Source of the DNA: Indolivaga alginatilytica
GTDB taxonomy: Bacteria; Bacteroidota; Bacteroidia; Bacteroidales; Dysgonomonadaceae
Assembly (NCBI RefSeq): GCF_003201355.1
Contig: NZ_QICL01000018.1
Coordinates: 35,375-99,374, forward strand
DNA length: 64,000 bases
Direction of reading: 5' to 3'
The notes under the pieces were generated by a model. The model had not been told where the DNA came from, made no database searches, and worked only from the letters and a program-made list of their open reading frames with translations. Shown here one piece after another: positions 48,740 to 57,726 of this stretch. The translations under genes were made by a program, and so were the position numbers. Positions within the stretch are counted from its first letter, which is position 1, and each line of letters begins with the position of its first letter.

Positions 48740-49393
48740 ATGAGAAAAAATGTAATTTTCGTAATTGTTTTTATTGCAGTGATTCTAGGCTTGGTAAGGT
48801 TGCATACCATAAGCTCAGATAACGAAAAGAGTCAAACAATTAGCATCAATGGCATTGCCAACATTCAGTATCCTGCAAGTGTAGAACCTCGTAACGATAT
48901 ACCATTTGAATTATTGATAAACCCCGAGGACAAAGCCTTACTTCCCGACAGTGTAAATTATGAAGAATTCAGACCGAACTTAATTCTCTTACAAAAAGGG
49001 TTTAATGAAAAAAACAATCAGCTATTAAAGGAATTTCCAAATATTGTTGCTAATGCAATTTTGTTGGAAAACTTCAATGCTTCGATTCTTGAAACCGAAT
49101 ACGCGACATCATTAAGCGACAATATAAATCGTCTGATAGAACAAAACGCACAACGCACAACATCTACAATCTCGGATTGGAGAACACTCCCTGTTACTAA
49201 TATAAATGGAGCTACTGCTCTAAGATTCGAATATAAACTCGAAAATAGAAACAAGAAAGTCCTTAATATTATTATAACTTATCTATTTAAAGATGACAAA
49301 CAGGTAGAACTAACATTGTCTGCTCCAAACAAAGATCTGGAAAAATGGACAGTAATTTATAATGAAGTTCTGAACAATATATCAATCAATTGA
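48740..49393 (+). CDS. Membrane-anchored or secreted single-domain protein, paralogue of next gene
   Basis: A 217-residue protein with an N-terminal hydrophobic segment (residues 4-22). The rest is one copy of a domain of about 185 residues also present three times in the next gene: IANIQYPASVEPRNDIPFELLIN, DSVNYEEFRPNLILLQKGF, then ISDWRTLPVTNINGATALRFEYKLE and VELTLSAPNKDLEKWTVIYNEVLNNI. The alternation of strands and the final helix suggest a PsbP/DcrB/DUF1795-like fold (inference). The function is unknown. It follows the MscS gene closely, so a role in the envelope is likely. Confidence 0.6.
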   Translation: MRKNVIFVIVFIAVILGLVRLHTISSDNEKSQTISINGIANIQYPASVEPRNDIPFELLINPEDKALLPDSVNYEEFRPNLILLQKGFNEKNNQLLKEFPNIVANAILLENFNASILETEYATSLSDNINRLIEQNAQRTTSTISDWRTLPVTNINGATALRFEYKLENRNKKVLNIIITYLFKDDKQVELTLSAPNKDLEKWTVIYNEVLNNISIN

Positions 49394-49440
49394 TATTTAA
49401 TTATTTTACTTGCCAAGGCAATAGAAAGGTCTGAGACCTT
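49392..49440 (+). repeat. Partial long repeat between paralogous genes
   Basis: ATATTTAATTATTTTACTTGCCAAGGCAATAGAAAGG then perfect-arm dyad AAGGTCTGAGACCTT (49426-49440), 25 nt before the next ATG. Confidence 0.8.
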
Positions 49441-49465
49441 TATTCTAAAATTTTAAGACGAAGCA

Positions 49466-51235
49466 ATGAATAAAGCATACACTACACTAATATTCTTACT
49501 AATCCTTTTTATTCAGTCCGGCAATATTGTCGGAAAAGACATATTAACTACTCCACTAAAAAGAACTGATATCCTGAATATAGGCTCAATAGCTTATCCT
49601 GCCAATCTGGAGGAAAGAAGCGATATTCCGTTTAAACTATTGGTAGATGAGGAATTTAAAAAACTAATGAGCGATTCCGTTAATTATGAACAGTTCCGCC
49701 CTACCCTTATTTTTTTCGAAAGAGGATTTAAAGCGCCCAAAGCTACAGATAAAAAGACCTCATTCGGATATATTACTGTTACAGCCTTATCCGGTAAATA
49801 CCGCTTTCCTAAACAAATATCGGATGTACAGAAAGCCAAGATCGAAAGCAATATCAAACAGGATGTAGATACAAATCTGATTGGTACCCAATTCCAAGTA
49901 AAGAAATGGGATTCTTTCGATTTCAAGACTATCAATGGTTTAATTGCCATTCAATATTCATACGAACAAACACTGAAAGGTAAAAACCCTACGAATATCA
50001 CAACTACAAATCTTTATGATTCGGATGTACAACTACAAATTGTATTATCTGCACCTAAAAAGGAGTATAAAAAATGGCTCGCATATTACAATCAGATAGT
50101 AGAGACCTTCAAGCGAAAAGTTAACATTGCTGACATAGCCACCTTTGAGTATCCAACAGATATTCAAGAAAGAAAAGATATCCCTTTTAAATTATTAGTA
50201 GATAACGAGTTTAAGAAAATATTGGGGGAGTCTGTTGATTATGAGCAATTCCGTCCGGGGTTATTGTTTCTCAATCGTAATTTTGAGATAGCTGACAGTA
50301 CTAATATTCCTCCCTTTGGTAGTATTTCCTTTAATGTATTACCCGATTCTAACCCGAGAACATTAAAAAAAGATTCATTAAATCGGGATCTTTTACAAGA
50401 GAACATAAAAAAGAACGTACAACAAAATCTTGATTCTACCGATTATAAAATAAATAACTGGGGTAGCTTTGAAATTTCCGAATTGGAAGGGGTACCCATT
50501 TTACAATATTCTTACGAGCAGCAATTGAGAAATAACGAAGCTTCGAAGATCTACGCTGCATATCTATTCGATAAATCGGGACAGATACAGTTGACCATGT
50601 CGTCACCACTTAACAGCTCGACTGAATGGAAAAACAGGTACGATAAAATATTGGCTTCTTACCAAAGATTGGTAGCAATACCCAATATTGGGACTATGTT
50701 TTATCCTGTTAATCTTGAAGAGAGAAGTGATATTCCGTTTGTTACGTTAGTAGATAAAGAATCGAAAAAAAAATTAGGAGATTCTATTGATTATGAACGT
50801 TTCCGTCCTACACTATTATTTTTAAAAAGAGATTTTAACGAGAATGATCCAAATCAATTAGAATCATTCAGCAGCATAACAATAAACACGCAAGAAGGCA
50901 ATTTTAGTAGATTAAGTCACCCCGATTCGATGAATATTGATACCATACAATATCAAATGAAAGCTTCCGTAGAACGAAACTTACAGAATACAGGTTATTC
51001 ATTGATCAGTTGGGATTCTTTCAATTCGAGCCTAAGCAATGGTACTCGTATTATCAGCTACTCTTATACTCAGCAATTAGAAGGTCTTGAACCTAAACAC
51101 ATCGGTGTAACCTACTTCTACACAGAAGGGTCACAAACTCTGGTAACTTTAACCAGCTCTGAGAGTGAATATTCGTTCTGGAAACCCGAATACGAGCAAA
51201 TGATTCAATCGTTCAGACTATCGGGTCAGAGATAA
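49466..51235 (+). CDS. Secreted protein with three tandem copies of an unrecognised domain
   Basis: A 589-residue protein with a signal peptide (about 1-23, ending NIVGK). It contains three similar blocks of about 180-185 residues starting near residues 35, 220 and 405: IAYPANLEERSDIPFKLLVD, FEYPTDIQERKDIPFKLLVD and MFYPVNLEERSDIPFVTLVD, each followed by DSVNYEQFRPTL-type and SYEQ/SYTQ strands, and a WxxxYxxIxxSF-type final helix. The neighbour at 48740 has one copy. The fold is probably PsbP/DcrB-like (inference); no catalytic residues stand out. Triplication in frame suggests a binding or structural role in the periplasm. Confidence 0.68.
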   Translation: MNKAYTTLIFLLILFIQSGNIVGKDILTTPLKRTDILNIGSIAYPANLEERSDIPFKLLVDEEFKKLMSDSVNYEQFRPTLIFFERGFKAPKATDKKTSFGYITVTALSGKYRFPKQISDVQKAKIESNIKQDVDTNLIGTQFQVKKWDSFDFKTINGLIAIQYSYEQTLKGKNPTNITTTNLYDSDVQLQIVLSAPKKEYKKWLAYYNQIVETFKRKVNIADIATFEYPTDIQERKDIPFKLLVDNEFKKILGESVDYEQFRPGLLFLNRNFEIADSTNIPPFGSISFNVLPDSNPRTLKKDSLNRDLLQENIKKNVQQNLDSTDYKINNWGSFEISELEGVPILQYSYEQQLRNNEASKIYAAYLFDKSGQIQLTMSSPLNSSTEWKNRYDKILASYQRLVAIPNIGTMFYPVNLEERSDIPFVTLVDKESKKKLGDSIDYERFRPTLLFLKRDFNENDPNQLESFSSITINTQEGNFSRLSHPDSMNIDTIQYQMKASVERNLQNTGYSLISWDSFNSSLSNGTRIISYSYTQQLEGLEPKHIGVTYFYTEGSQTLVTLTSSESEYSFWKPEYEQMIQSFRLSGQR

Positions 51236-51261
51236 AACCAATTTATCTAAGGATAGATTAA

Positions 51262-51295
51262 AAAAAGATCGAATCAGTGATGGTTCGATCTTTTT
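51262..51295. terminator. Bidirectional terminator
   Basis: 12-bp perfect stem AAAAAGATCGAA / TTCGATCTTTTT with a 10-nt loop, between the convergent triple-domain and 51314 genes. Confidence 0.88.
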
Positions 51296-51313
51296 CTTTC
51301 TATTCTTTTTTTC

Positions 51314-51733
51314 TTACTCTATAAGATTAAATATGTATTCGGAATTCGTGGTATGATCAGGATTTATCACAATCAAATAGTCCGGAAATACTTCAAGCGA
51401 CCCGAATCGATAGCCATTGATACGAACAATATGATTGGGACTACTTTTCTTCTTCTGAATTTGATACGAATATTTCCCAAGTGCACCTGCATCATTATAA
51501 TAAGAATTCCTTTCGGCTGATTCACAATCAGCCTTTGTATAATAATTTACAGCCACACTGTCCTTCTCAAACTTCAAAACGTTATATGTAGTAACCAAAC
51601 ACCCTCCATCTTTGAATGATTTACAAGATTCACTCACTATAATTGAGTATTCTTTATTCTCCGGAATACCATTTTGAGCCAATCCCAAAATCGAATAGAG
51701 AAAGAGGCTTGATATCATTAAGATGAATTTCAT
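51314..51733 (-). CDS. Small secreted protein, unrecognised
   Basis: A 139-residue protein with a signal peptide (MKFILMISSLFLYSILGLAQN). The mature part is beta-rich with four cysteines in pairs (SCKSFKDGGCLVTTY, ADCESAER) and IVRINGYRFGSLEVFPDYLIVI. No family recognised. Its ATG overlaps the stop of the gene upstream by 4 nt, so the two are translationally coupled. Confidence 0.55.
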   Translation of the reverse strand: MKFILMISSLFLYSILGLAQNGIPENKEYSIIVSESCKSFKDGGCLVTTYNVLKFEKDSVAVNYYTKADCESAERNSYYNDAGALGKYSYQIQKKKSSPNHIVRINGYRFGSLEVFPDYLIVINPDHTTNSEYIFNLIE

Positions 51734-52095
51734 CTTCTTTCGCTTCTAAAATTTAAGAGTATAAGAAAATCGCTCACTGCATCTTGTAGAATTGTTGACA
51801 GAGGCTTATCTGAAGGAATAACTTTCATTTCGAAAGTTTTTTCTCCTTCGGAGTAAATACCCGAGACCTTGTCCAATTCCAGTTTACTATTTTGAAATTC
51901 ACGATACTCTTTGTTTTCAGAACTCTTCATTGAGACAAAATCCAAACGGCTAATCATGTCGTTCACTTTGTCGTACAACAACCATACGTAAACCTTATTC
52001 TTATCCTCTTCTAAAATTCCGTTTCTTCTTATCTCAACTATTTCGATCTTCTCATTATCAAGATGAAACAGCAACTTATAACCGGGCTTAACCAT
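51730..52095 (-). CDS. Hypothetical protein coupled to secreted partner
   Basis: A 121-residue protein without a signal peptide: MVKPGYKLLFHLDNEKIEIVE, VYVWLLYDKVNDMISRLDF, and a basic end NFRSERR. No family recognised. It overlaps the start of the secreted gene at 51733 by 4 nt (ATGA), which indicates a two-gene unit. A degenerate dyad-like ATAGGTCTACAACCT lies between this gene and the S9 peptidase. Confidence 0.5.
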   Translation of the reverse strand: MVKPGYKLLFHLDNEKIEIVEIRRNGILEEDKNKVYVWLLYDKVNDMISRLDFVSMKSSENKEYREFQNSKLELDKVSGIYSEGEKTFEMKVIPSDKPLSTILQDAVSDFLILLNFRSERR

Positions 52096-52203
52096 AATAT
52101 TACAACTTTATTTTATTACTTACTCTCTTTTATCTGCTTTGTGTTTTTCATAATCATAGAAGCAACCTCTCAATAGCTTCATAAAGATATAGGTCTACAA
52201 CCT

Positions 52204-54981
52204 CTATTTTATCTCAAATCCATATGTTTTTCCTTTTTCTGTTGCAGGCACTCCGCTTTTCATCCATACAGGTGCGGCCTCTCCTTTCAAATAATGATCA
52301 AAGAATTGCTGTAAACGAATACTCAGGTCTTTACAATTGCGACGTTCTTTAAGATTATGAGCTTCATTATTATATTGAAGTAACCAAACGGGTTTATGCA
52401 ATCTCCTTAAAGCCATAAAATATTCTATCCCCTGATACCAGGGTACAGCTCCATCCTTATCGTTATGCATTATCAGAAGAGGAGTATTTACCTTGTCGGC
52501 AAAGAATATAGGCGAATTTTCTTTGTACAAATCCGGAGCTTCCCACATAGTGGCTCCTATACGTGATTGTGTTTGTTCGTACTGATATTGACGGCTTCTT
52601 CCGGTTTCCCAACGTATTCCTCCATATGCACTGAACATATTTGAAACAGGAGCACCCGATCCGGCAGCCTTAAACATATTGGTGCGGGTAACAAGATATG
52701 CTACTTGATAACCTCCCCAGCTCTGCCCTTGTATTGCCATATTCTCACGATCTATCCATTCGTTCTTCGCTAATTCTTCGACTCCCGAAACAACCGAATT
52801 ATAGGCACTCTCTCCCGGATGTCCCGTTGTATATTGAATATCGGGGGTGAATACAATGTACCCCCTGCTACAATAGAAAGGGATATTTATAATAGAACGA
52901 CTAGGTGCAGGTGGCGAATATTGATAGAGATTGTCCGAATGCTTTTCATAAAAATAAACCATCAAAGGATACTTTTTATTCGGGTCGAAATTCTCCGGTT
53001 TATAAACAATTCCTTGCGATTGCTTCTTATCAAAAGTAGTCCATTCAACAAGTTCGGCTGTACCCCAATTATAATCTCTCATTTGAGGATTAATATCCGA
53101 TAGCTTAGTTTCAGTCTTCCAATTATTAGATGTCACAAATAAATCGGGAGAAGTATTAAAGTTACTCTTGGCAAATAAATATACTTCTTTGTCTTTCGCT
53201 TTTTCGGGCGATGAGAATATATACTGATCTAATATCAATGGTTTCAGATTAGATTTCTCTAATTCATAAAACCCATGCTTTTTACTTTTATTATCGAAAA
53301 CCGAAAGCAATAGCTTTTCATTATTCTTTATAAATCGGCTCTCTTTATCAGTTTTAATATATCGGAAAGTAAGTTTCTTATCCCGACCTAAGTTGTTAGT
53401 CAGATTCTCCGGAGCTTTGCTTCCGGTGGGATCAAGCTTCCATATATCGTAAGCATCGTAGACAAGAAAGGCTCCGTCATTCTCCAACCAAGCTCCCAAA
53501 CCATAAGAACCGGGAATGGATGGTGTATCATGCTTTTCGTCCCAGAAGTTGATATTCAACTTATCGGTTAAACAAACCTCTTTTCCTGTTTCAAAAGAAT
53601 AGGCATAATACTGACGGTCGTTCACATCATACCATGCTAAATATTTGCCATCAGGCGAAAGGCTGGATTCTGCCTGCAACCTCTTCTTTATTTGTTTTTG
53701 TGTATGATTATCTAAGTCCAGAAGCCAAACATCATTCGTCAATCGGGCAGGAATGTCCCATTGAGTATCGAAGAGATAATTCAGATTAGACATACCTAAT
53801 GCATAACGTCCATTATTTTCATCGGATATATTTACATTGGGCATTTCCTCTGTTGCCAGTTGATAGAAAGCAAAGGCATTATCCAAATCGACATAAGATA
53901 AATAGGTTTGTTTTGTTTTTTTCTCTAATTCAACCAATTGTTGAGGCTGTATCAAAGGCTCTTCCCAATGCCAAAGATCAAGCTGCGCTTTTTCAAAATC
54001 GGGTATCGTGGTATCCTTCGGTAAAACGACAGGTGCAATTCCTAAAAGAAGCCTTTTTCCGTTTTTACTGAATTGAGGGTTATAATTTTCACTTACATTC
54101 CAATTCTTAGGCATTCCACTTTTAGTTTTATCAACAATCAGTTTTGCCGAATCACTATCAGAACTGAAATAAAATAGATCGTAATTTTTAATCTCAGCTT
54201 TTGCACTGTCCGATGTCGCTAAAAAGGCAAGCCTCTCTCCCGAATCGGATAATGACGGACTTTTATAAAGAGTTTTTCCTCTCGAAACTATTTTTTTATT
54301 GTAACCCTTCAGGTCGATATATACAACACTTGGTTTATTGATTGAATCCTTAGCTTCGGGCTTAGTTATTATGGCTAAACCTTTTCCGTTTCTACTGAAA
54401 ACAAAGTCTGAAACATTCTTTACAGAATCTTCTTTTGCTGTATAGATATTACGAACTACGAGAGTACGGGTTTTCTCATCTGCTTTTGTTTTGCCTTTTG
54501 CCTTAAGCGTATCATCTATTGTATATGCAATATAGTCAGAGAAATCTTTACCTACCTTGAATGCTTTTACATTAGGTATTTTTATTGCCGAAAGTTTATC
54601 AAGAGAAATTATCACTAACGAATCCTTTGGCATTTTCTCGTCCGCTGTTTTCTTTATTTTGGCTTGACGCGTTACCTCATAAGGTGCTTTTATCTGAGCT
54701 ACAATATATTTCTGATCGGGTGTAATTGTATATGCATATCCCCGAGGGATACTCAATTCCCTTTTAGTTTGCAAGTTGCGGATTAAAAGATAATCGTCTC
54801 CCTCCTGCTCTTTAACAACTGTAGCTGCATATTTACCATCATTGGTGATACCTGTTTCCGAAAGGTTTTTCCATGAATCATAAACAGTATGATCCAGCAC
54901 TTTTTTCTGAGCGGTAATAGTTAGTGAAGCAAATAAAATAGCACAGATAACAAGGTATTTCGAAGGTACTTTTCGAAGCAT
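52204..54981 (-). CDS. S9 family prolyl oligopeptidase-type serine peptidase
   Basis: A 925-residue secreted peptidase with a signal peptide (ending TITAQ, about residue 24). A long beta-propeller region (about 40-640, with repeated SPDGKYLAWYD, SKNGKRLLLG, RNGKGLAII blades) is followed by an alpha/beta hydrolase domain. The catalytic serine is in GQSWGGYQVAYL (about residue 753), Asp in IMHNDKDGAVPW and His in NNEAHNLKERRN. The family (S9B/S9C-like) trims dipeptides or oligopeptides in the periplasm or outside the cell. A -7 element at 55007-55014 gives a very short leader. It follows the pirin gene after a terminator. Confidence 0.92.
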   Translation of the reverse strand: MLRKVPSKYLVICAILFASLTITAQKKVLDHTVYDSWKNLSETGITNDGKYAATVVKEQEGDDYLLIRNLQTKRELSIPRGYAYTITPDQKYIVAQIKAPYEVTRQAKIKKTADEKMPKDSLVIISLDKLSAIKIPNVKAFKVGKDFSDYIAYTIDDTLKAKGKTKADEKTRTLVVRNIYTAKEDSVKNVSDFVFSRNGKGLAIITKPEAKDSINKPSVVYIDLKGYNKKIVSRGKTLYKSPSLSDSGERLAFLATSDSAKAEIKNYDLFYFSSDSDSAKLIVDKTKSGMPKNWNVSENYNPQFSKNGKRLLLGIAPVVLPKDTTIPDFEKAQLDLWHWEEPLIQPQQLVELEKKTKQTYLSYVDLDNAFAFYQLATEEMPNVNISDENNGRYALGMSNLNYLFDTQWDIPARLTNDVWLLDLDNHTQKQIKKRLQAESSLSPDGKYLAWYDVNDRQYYAYSFETGKEVCLTDKLNINFWDEKHDTPSIPGSYGLGAWLENDGAFLVYDAYDIWKLDPTGSKAPENLTNNLGRDKKLTFRYIKTDKESRFIKNNEKLLLSVFDNKSKKHGFYELEKSNLKPLILDQYIFSSPEKAKDKEVYLFAKSNFNTSPDLFVTSNNWKTETKLSDINPQMRDYNWGTAELVEWTTFDKKQSQGIVYKPENFDPNKKYPLMVYFYEKHSDNLYQYSPPAPSRSIINIPFYCSRGYIVFTPDIQYTTGHPGESAYNSVVSGVEELAKNEWIDRENMAIQGQSWGGYQVAYLVTRTNMFKAAGSGAPVSNMFSAYGGIRWETGRSRQYQYEQTQSRIGATMWEAPDLYKENSPIFFADKVNTPLLIMHNDKDGAVPWYQGIEYFMALRRLHKPVWLLQYNNEAHNLKERRNCKDLSIRLQQFFDHYLKGEAAPVWMKSGVPATEKGKTYGFEIK

Positions 54982-55006
54982 AGAATATATATTTATCGTT
55001 TTGACA

Positions 55007-55014
55007 CAAAGTTA
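55007..55014 (-). promoter_or_regulatory. -7 promoter element (TAACTTTG)
   Basis: TAnnTTTG on the minus strand, 25 nt before the S9 peptidase start. Confidence 0.5.
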
Positions 55015-55022
55015 ATAAAATA

Positions 55023-55060
55023 AAGCGAGTCAATACCCCTTTAATAGGATTGACCCGCTT
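55023..55060 (-). terminator. Terminator between pirin and S9 peptidase genes
   Basis: 12-bp inverted repeat (55023-55034 with 55049-55060) with one G-U pair in the minus-strand RNA, followed there by a U-rich run. Confidence 0.78.
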
Positions 55061-55081
55061 ACTTATTTTGAATCTTGGAAC

Positions 55082-55798
55082 TTAGAATTCCATAGGAACT
55101 TCCATTAATAATACCCTTGCATCGTCCGACAACGATTCTATCGTCAGAGATTCTGTATCCCAGATACCTAGTCCGTCTCTGTTCTCAAGGACTGTTCCCG
55201 AAACATTGAAGCTACCCTGTATTACCATTGCAAATACACCGTTCGATTTCGATTTCAACTCGTATTTCTCGATTACTCCTTTGCCAAAAGAACCGATAGA
55301 GAACCATGCATCCTGATGTATCCACAATCCTTGTTCGGTTGGAGTTGGAGATACGACCAATTGGAATGAGTTCTTATGGTTCAAAAGATCCAGAGTCTTT
55401 TGTTCATATCTAGGAGTTACATTCTTTTTATTGGGGAACACCCATATCTGAAAAAGATTTACAGGCTTATCTTTTTGTGCATTAAACTCACTGTGCTGTA
55501 TTCCTGTGCCTGCACTCATTACTTGTATATCACCTGATTCTATAACACCACCGTTGCCCATACTATCTTCGTGGCGAAGACTTCCGGTTAAAGGTATTGT
55601 TATGATTTCCATATTATCGTGAGGGTGTGTACCAAAACCTTTACCTCCATCTATAATATCGTCATTCAATACACGCAAAGCTCCGAAGTGTATTCTTTCG
55701 GGATCGTAATAATTTGCAAAGCTAAATGTATGATGAGCATTTAACCAACCATGTTCTGCGTGACCGCGAGTTTCTGCTTTATATAAAATAGTTTTCAT
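55082..55798 (-). CDS. Pirin family protein
   Basis: A 238-residue bicupin of the pirin family. Iron ligands are in GFGTHPHDNMEIIT (two His, about 56-62) and GTGIQHSEFNA (His and Glu, about 100-106). WLNAHHTFSFANYYDPER is the classical N-terminal motif. Bacterial pirins such as YhhW have quercetinase activity in vitro; the in vivo role is unclear, probably redox-related. It is the third gene of a unit YceI - DOPA dioxygenase - pirin. A GGTC dyad precedes its start by 28 nt. Confidence 0.92.
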   Translation of the reverse strand: MKTILYKAETRGHAEHGWLNAHHTFSFANYYDPERIHFGALRVLNDDIIDGGKGFGTHPHDNMEIITIPLTGSLRHEDSMGNGGVIESGDIQVMSAGTGIQHSEFNAQKDKPVNLFQIWVFPNKKNVTPRYEQKTLDLLNHKNSFQLVVSPTPTEQGLWIHQDAWFSIGSFGKGVIEKYELKSKSNGVFAMVIQGSFNVSGTVLENRDGLGIWDTESLTIESLSDDARVLLMEVPMEF

Positions 55799-55826
55799 AA
55801 TTTTTTTTCTTTTAATTGTTTGTTGA

Positions 55827-55841
55827 TAGGTCTGTGACCTT
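55827..55841. repeat. GGTC dyad between DOPA dioxygenase and pirin genes
   Basis: TAGGTCTGTGACCTT; read on the minus strand it directly continues the TAA stop of the dioxygenase gene and ends 28 nt before the pirin ATG. Confidence 0.78.
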
Positions 55842-56688
55842 AGTTGATAATAATAGAAGTCATGGATAATGCACCCGCTACTATTTTATCGTTAAACATA
55901 CTGGCTTGTTCTCCTTCCGTTTGTAATGCCAAAGCATATATCATCGGAATATAATGATCTAATGTAGGCATTGCCAGTTGCGTCCATTTACTTAAAGACT
56001 TGTAATGAATTAAAGCACTATGATCTCCTTTCTGTATTTTTTCTTTAAATAGTTCGTTTAATTCGATAGCCCAATCATAACCATACCGGGCATTAAAATC
56101 ATCATTTTCGACTTGTAGCATTCGCAGATTATGAATCATATTACCACTGCCTATAATAAGCACCCCCTTTCTTCGCAAATACATCAGTTCTTTTGCCAGA
56201 TCGTAATGGTATTGCATATCTTTCGTATAATCGATACTTAGTTGTAATACCGGAATATCGGCTTTCGGATAAAAATATTTTAATACACTCCATGTTCCGT
56301 GATCGAGCCCCCACTCATAGTCGGTCTCTACATTAAATTTAGAAGCGTTTACCTTTATATCATTTGCCAAGTCGGGAAAGCCCTGCGCTTGGTATTGTTG
56401 CATATATAATTCACGGGGAAAGCCATAAAAATCATGAATCGTTTTAGGACTTTGCATAGCCGTAACAAAAGTTCCGCGAGTTTCCCAATGTGCCGATATA
56501 CATAGTATTGCCTGAGGATGAGGAATCTCTTTTCCCAACTCAATCCATTTGTGTGCAAACTCATTGTCTTCTATCGCATTCATGGGGGTTCCATGTCCTA
56601 CGAATAAAACGGGCATCAATGGTGTATCCTTCAGATACGATAATTCTTTATGTAAATGTTGTAAACTATTTGTTGTCATATTATTCAA
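55840..56688 (-). CDS. ygiD: 4,5-DOPA dioxygenase extradiol (YgiD-like)
   Basis: A 282-residue class III extradiol dioxygenase of the LigB/YgiD family. Metal-binding residues are in PVLFVGHGTPMNAIED (about 26-41), CISAHWETRG (about 63-72) and YEWGLDHGTWSVLKYFYP (about 155-172). YgiD-like enzymes open the aromatic ring of 3,4-dihydroxyphenylalanine at the 4,5 position; the natural substrate in gut or soil Bacteroidota is uncertain. The unit with pirin and YceI, all on one strand, suggests a shared stress or aromatic-quinone response. Start at 56688 or the Met at 56679; both are close. Confidence 0.88.
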   Translation of the reverse strand: MNNMTTNSLQHLHKELSYLKDTPLMPVLFVGHGTPMNAIEDNEFAHKWIELGKEIPHPQAILCISAHWETRGTFVTAMQSPKTIHDFYGFPRELYMQQYQAQGFPDLANDIKVNASKFNVETDYEWGLDHGTWSVLKYFYPKADIPVLQLSIDYTKDMQYHYDLAKELMYLRRKGVLIIGSGNMIHNLRMLQVENDDFNARYGYDWAIELNELFKEKIQKGDHSALIHYKSLSKWTQLAMPTLDHYIPMIYALALQTEGEQASMFNDKIVAGALSMTSIIIN

Positions 56689-56723
56689 CCCTCATTCGTC
56701 TTATTTGCATTCGAAATAAAAAA

Positions 56724-56758
56724 GATCGGCTTTAGCGAATAAGTTGCTAAAGCCGATC
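56724..56758 (-). terminator. Hairpin between YceI and dioxygenase genes
   Basis: Perfect 13-bp stem (56724-56736 with 56746-56758), 9-nt loop, with an oligo-U run on the minus-strand RNA, so the dioxygenase/pirin genes may need read-through or their own promoter. Confidence 0.85.
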
Positions 56759-56788
56759 AGGAAAAAATTCACTGTCAAAAACTCTCTC

Positions 56789-57445
56789 TTATTTGCTAGC
56801 AGCTTTAGCTATAATTGTTATTTGCAATTCAATATTGTCATCGATGAACTTGTCTTTCAAGTCAGCGAAAAGGCTTTTCGAACCATATTGAACGTTCCAT
56901 TGAGTACGATCAATAGTGAAAGGTACAGTAACAGCTTTGTAGGTATCACCATCTTTTGTGATTGTAGCTCCAAATGTGATGTTCTTTTCTACATCTTTCA
57001 TTTTCAGATTACCACTTATATTGTGCGTAATAGAGTCATTACCTGCTACCGCTTCTACTTTAGTAATTGTAAAAGTGCTTGTTGGGTATTTTTCTACATC
57101 GAAGAAGTCTGCACTTTTCAAGTGATTTACCAACATTTCGTTCATCTTTTGATCTGTAAGATCTTCGTCCGCAATAGCATTCATGTCAATAGTAAATGAA
57201 CCTGAAGCTACCTCTGTTCCGTTGACTGCCAAATTACCGTCTTTTATACCGATAATTCCGTGATGGCTTCCGCCCGGTTTAGTTCCTACCCAATGGATAG
57301 ATGATGCTTGTGTATCAACTGTAAGTTGTTGTCCATTGCCGTCAGCTATCGCTTGTGAGTCTGTTCCTTCAATTTTGTTTTTTGGGCTGTTGCTACAAGA
57401 TACTGCAAGCAACAAAATAGATAACACTAATAAATACGATTTCAT
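56789..57445 (-). CDS. YceI family lipoprotein
   Basis: A 218-residue lipoprotein (lipobox LLAVSC, Cys17). The YceI lipocalin-like barrel begins at about 43: DTQASSIHWVGTKPGG, then FTIDMNAIADEDLTD, HLKSADFFDVEKYPTSTFTI, NLKMKDVEKNITFGATI and FTIDRTQWNVQYGS, a near-complete set of YceI signatures. YceI proteins bind long isoprenoids such as ubiquinone precursors in the periplasm. A TATATTTG promoter element lies at 57473-57480. It heads the strand of dioxygenase and pirin genes. Confidence 0.93.
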   Translation of the reverse strand: MKSYLLVLSILLLAVSCSNSPKNKIEGTDSQAIADGNGQQLTVDTQASSIHWVGTKPGGSHHGIIGIKDGNLAVNGTEVASGSFTIDMNAIADEDLTDQKMNEMLVNHLKSADFFDVEKYPTSTFTITKVEAVAGNDSITHNISGNLKMKDVEKNITFGATITKDGDTYKAVTVPFTIDRTQWNVQYGSKSLFADLKDKFIDDNIELQITIIAKAASK

Positions 57446-57472
57446 AATTGTTTTTGTTTATTATTTCTAATA

Positions 57473-57480
57473 CAAATATA
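57473..57480 (-). promoter_or_regulatory. -7 promoter element (TATATTTG)
   Basis: TAnnTTTG on the minus strand 28 nt before the YceI start. Confidence 0.55.
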
Positions 57481-57538
57481 GATGGAGTTTATTCATTCTC
57501 AAAATAGATCTTTTTATACTTATCTATTAATATTTTTA

Positions 57539-57546
57539 TAAATTTG
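57539..57546 (+). promoter_or_regulatory. -7 promoter element (TAAATTTG)
   Basis: TAnnTTTG on the plus strand just ahead of the first long repeat; the nearest plus-strand candidate for the threonine aldolase/LysR unit. Confidence 0.4.
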
Positions 57547-57556
57547 TGTGAACTTT

Positions 57557-57648
57557 TAAGCTGATGAAAATATTGAATGAGATACTTTCAAATTGTAACA
57601 GGCTATTGTTATTATGCTTAACAAGTAAATAAAAAGGTCTGAGACCTT
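57557..57648 (+). repeat. Long repeat, forward copy of inverted pair
   Basis: TTAAGCTGATGAAAATATTG through GCTATTGTTATTATGCTTAA to perfect dyad AAGGTCTGAGACCTT (57634-57648). Confidence 0.85.
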
Positions 57649-57726
57649 ATTATAACGCATAGATACTCGTTTTGTTTACTCTTAACGGTATTTAATTGCT
57701 GTTATATCAATAAGTATTAAATAGAT

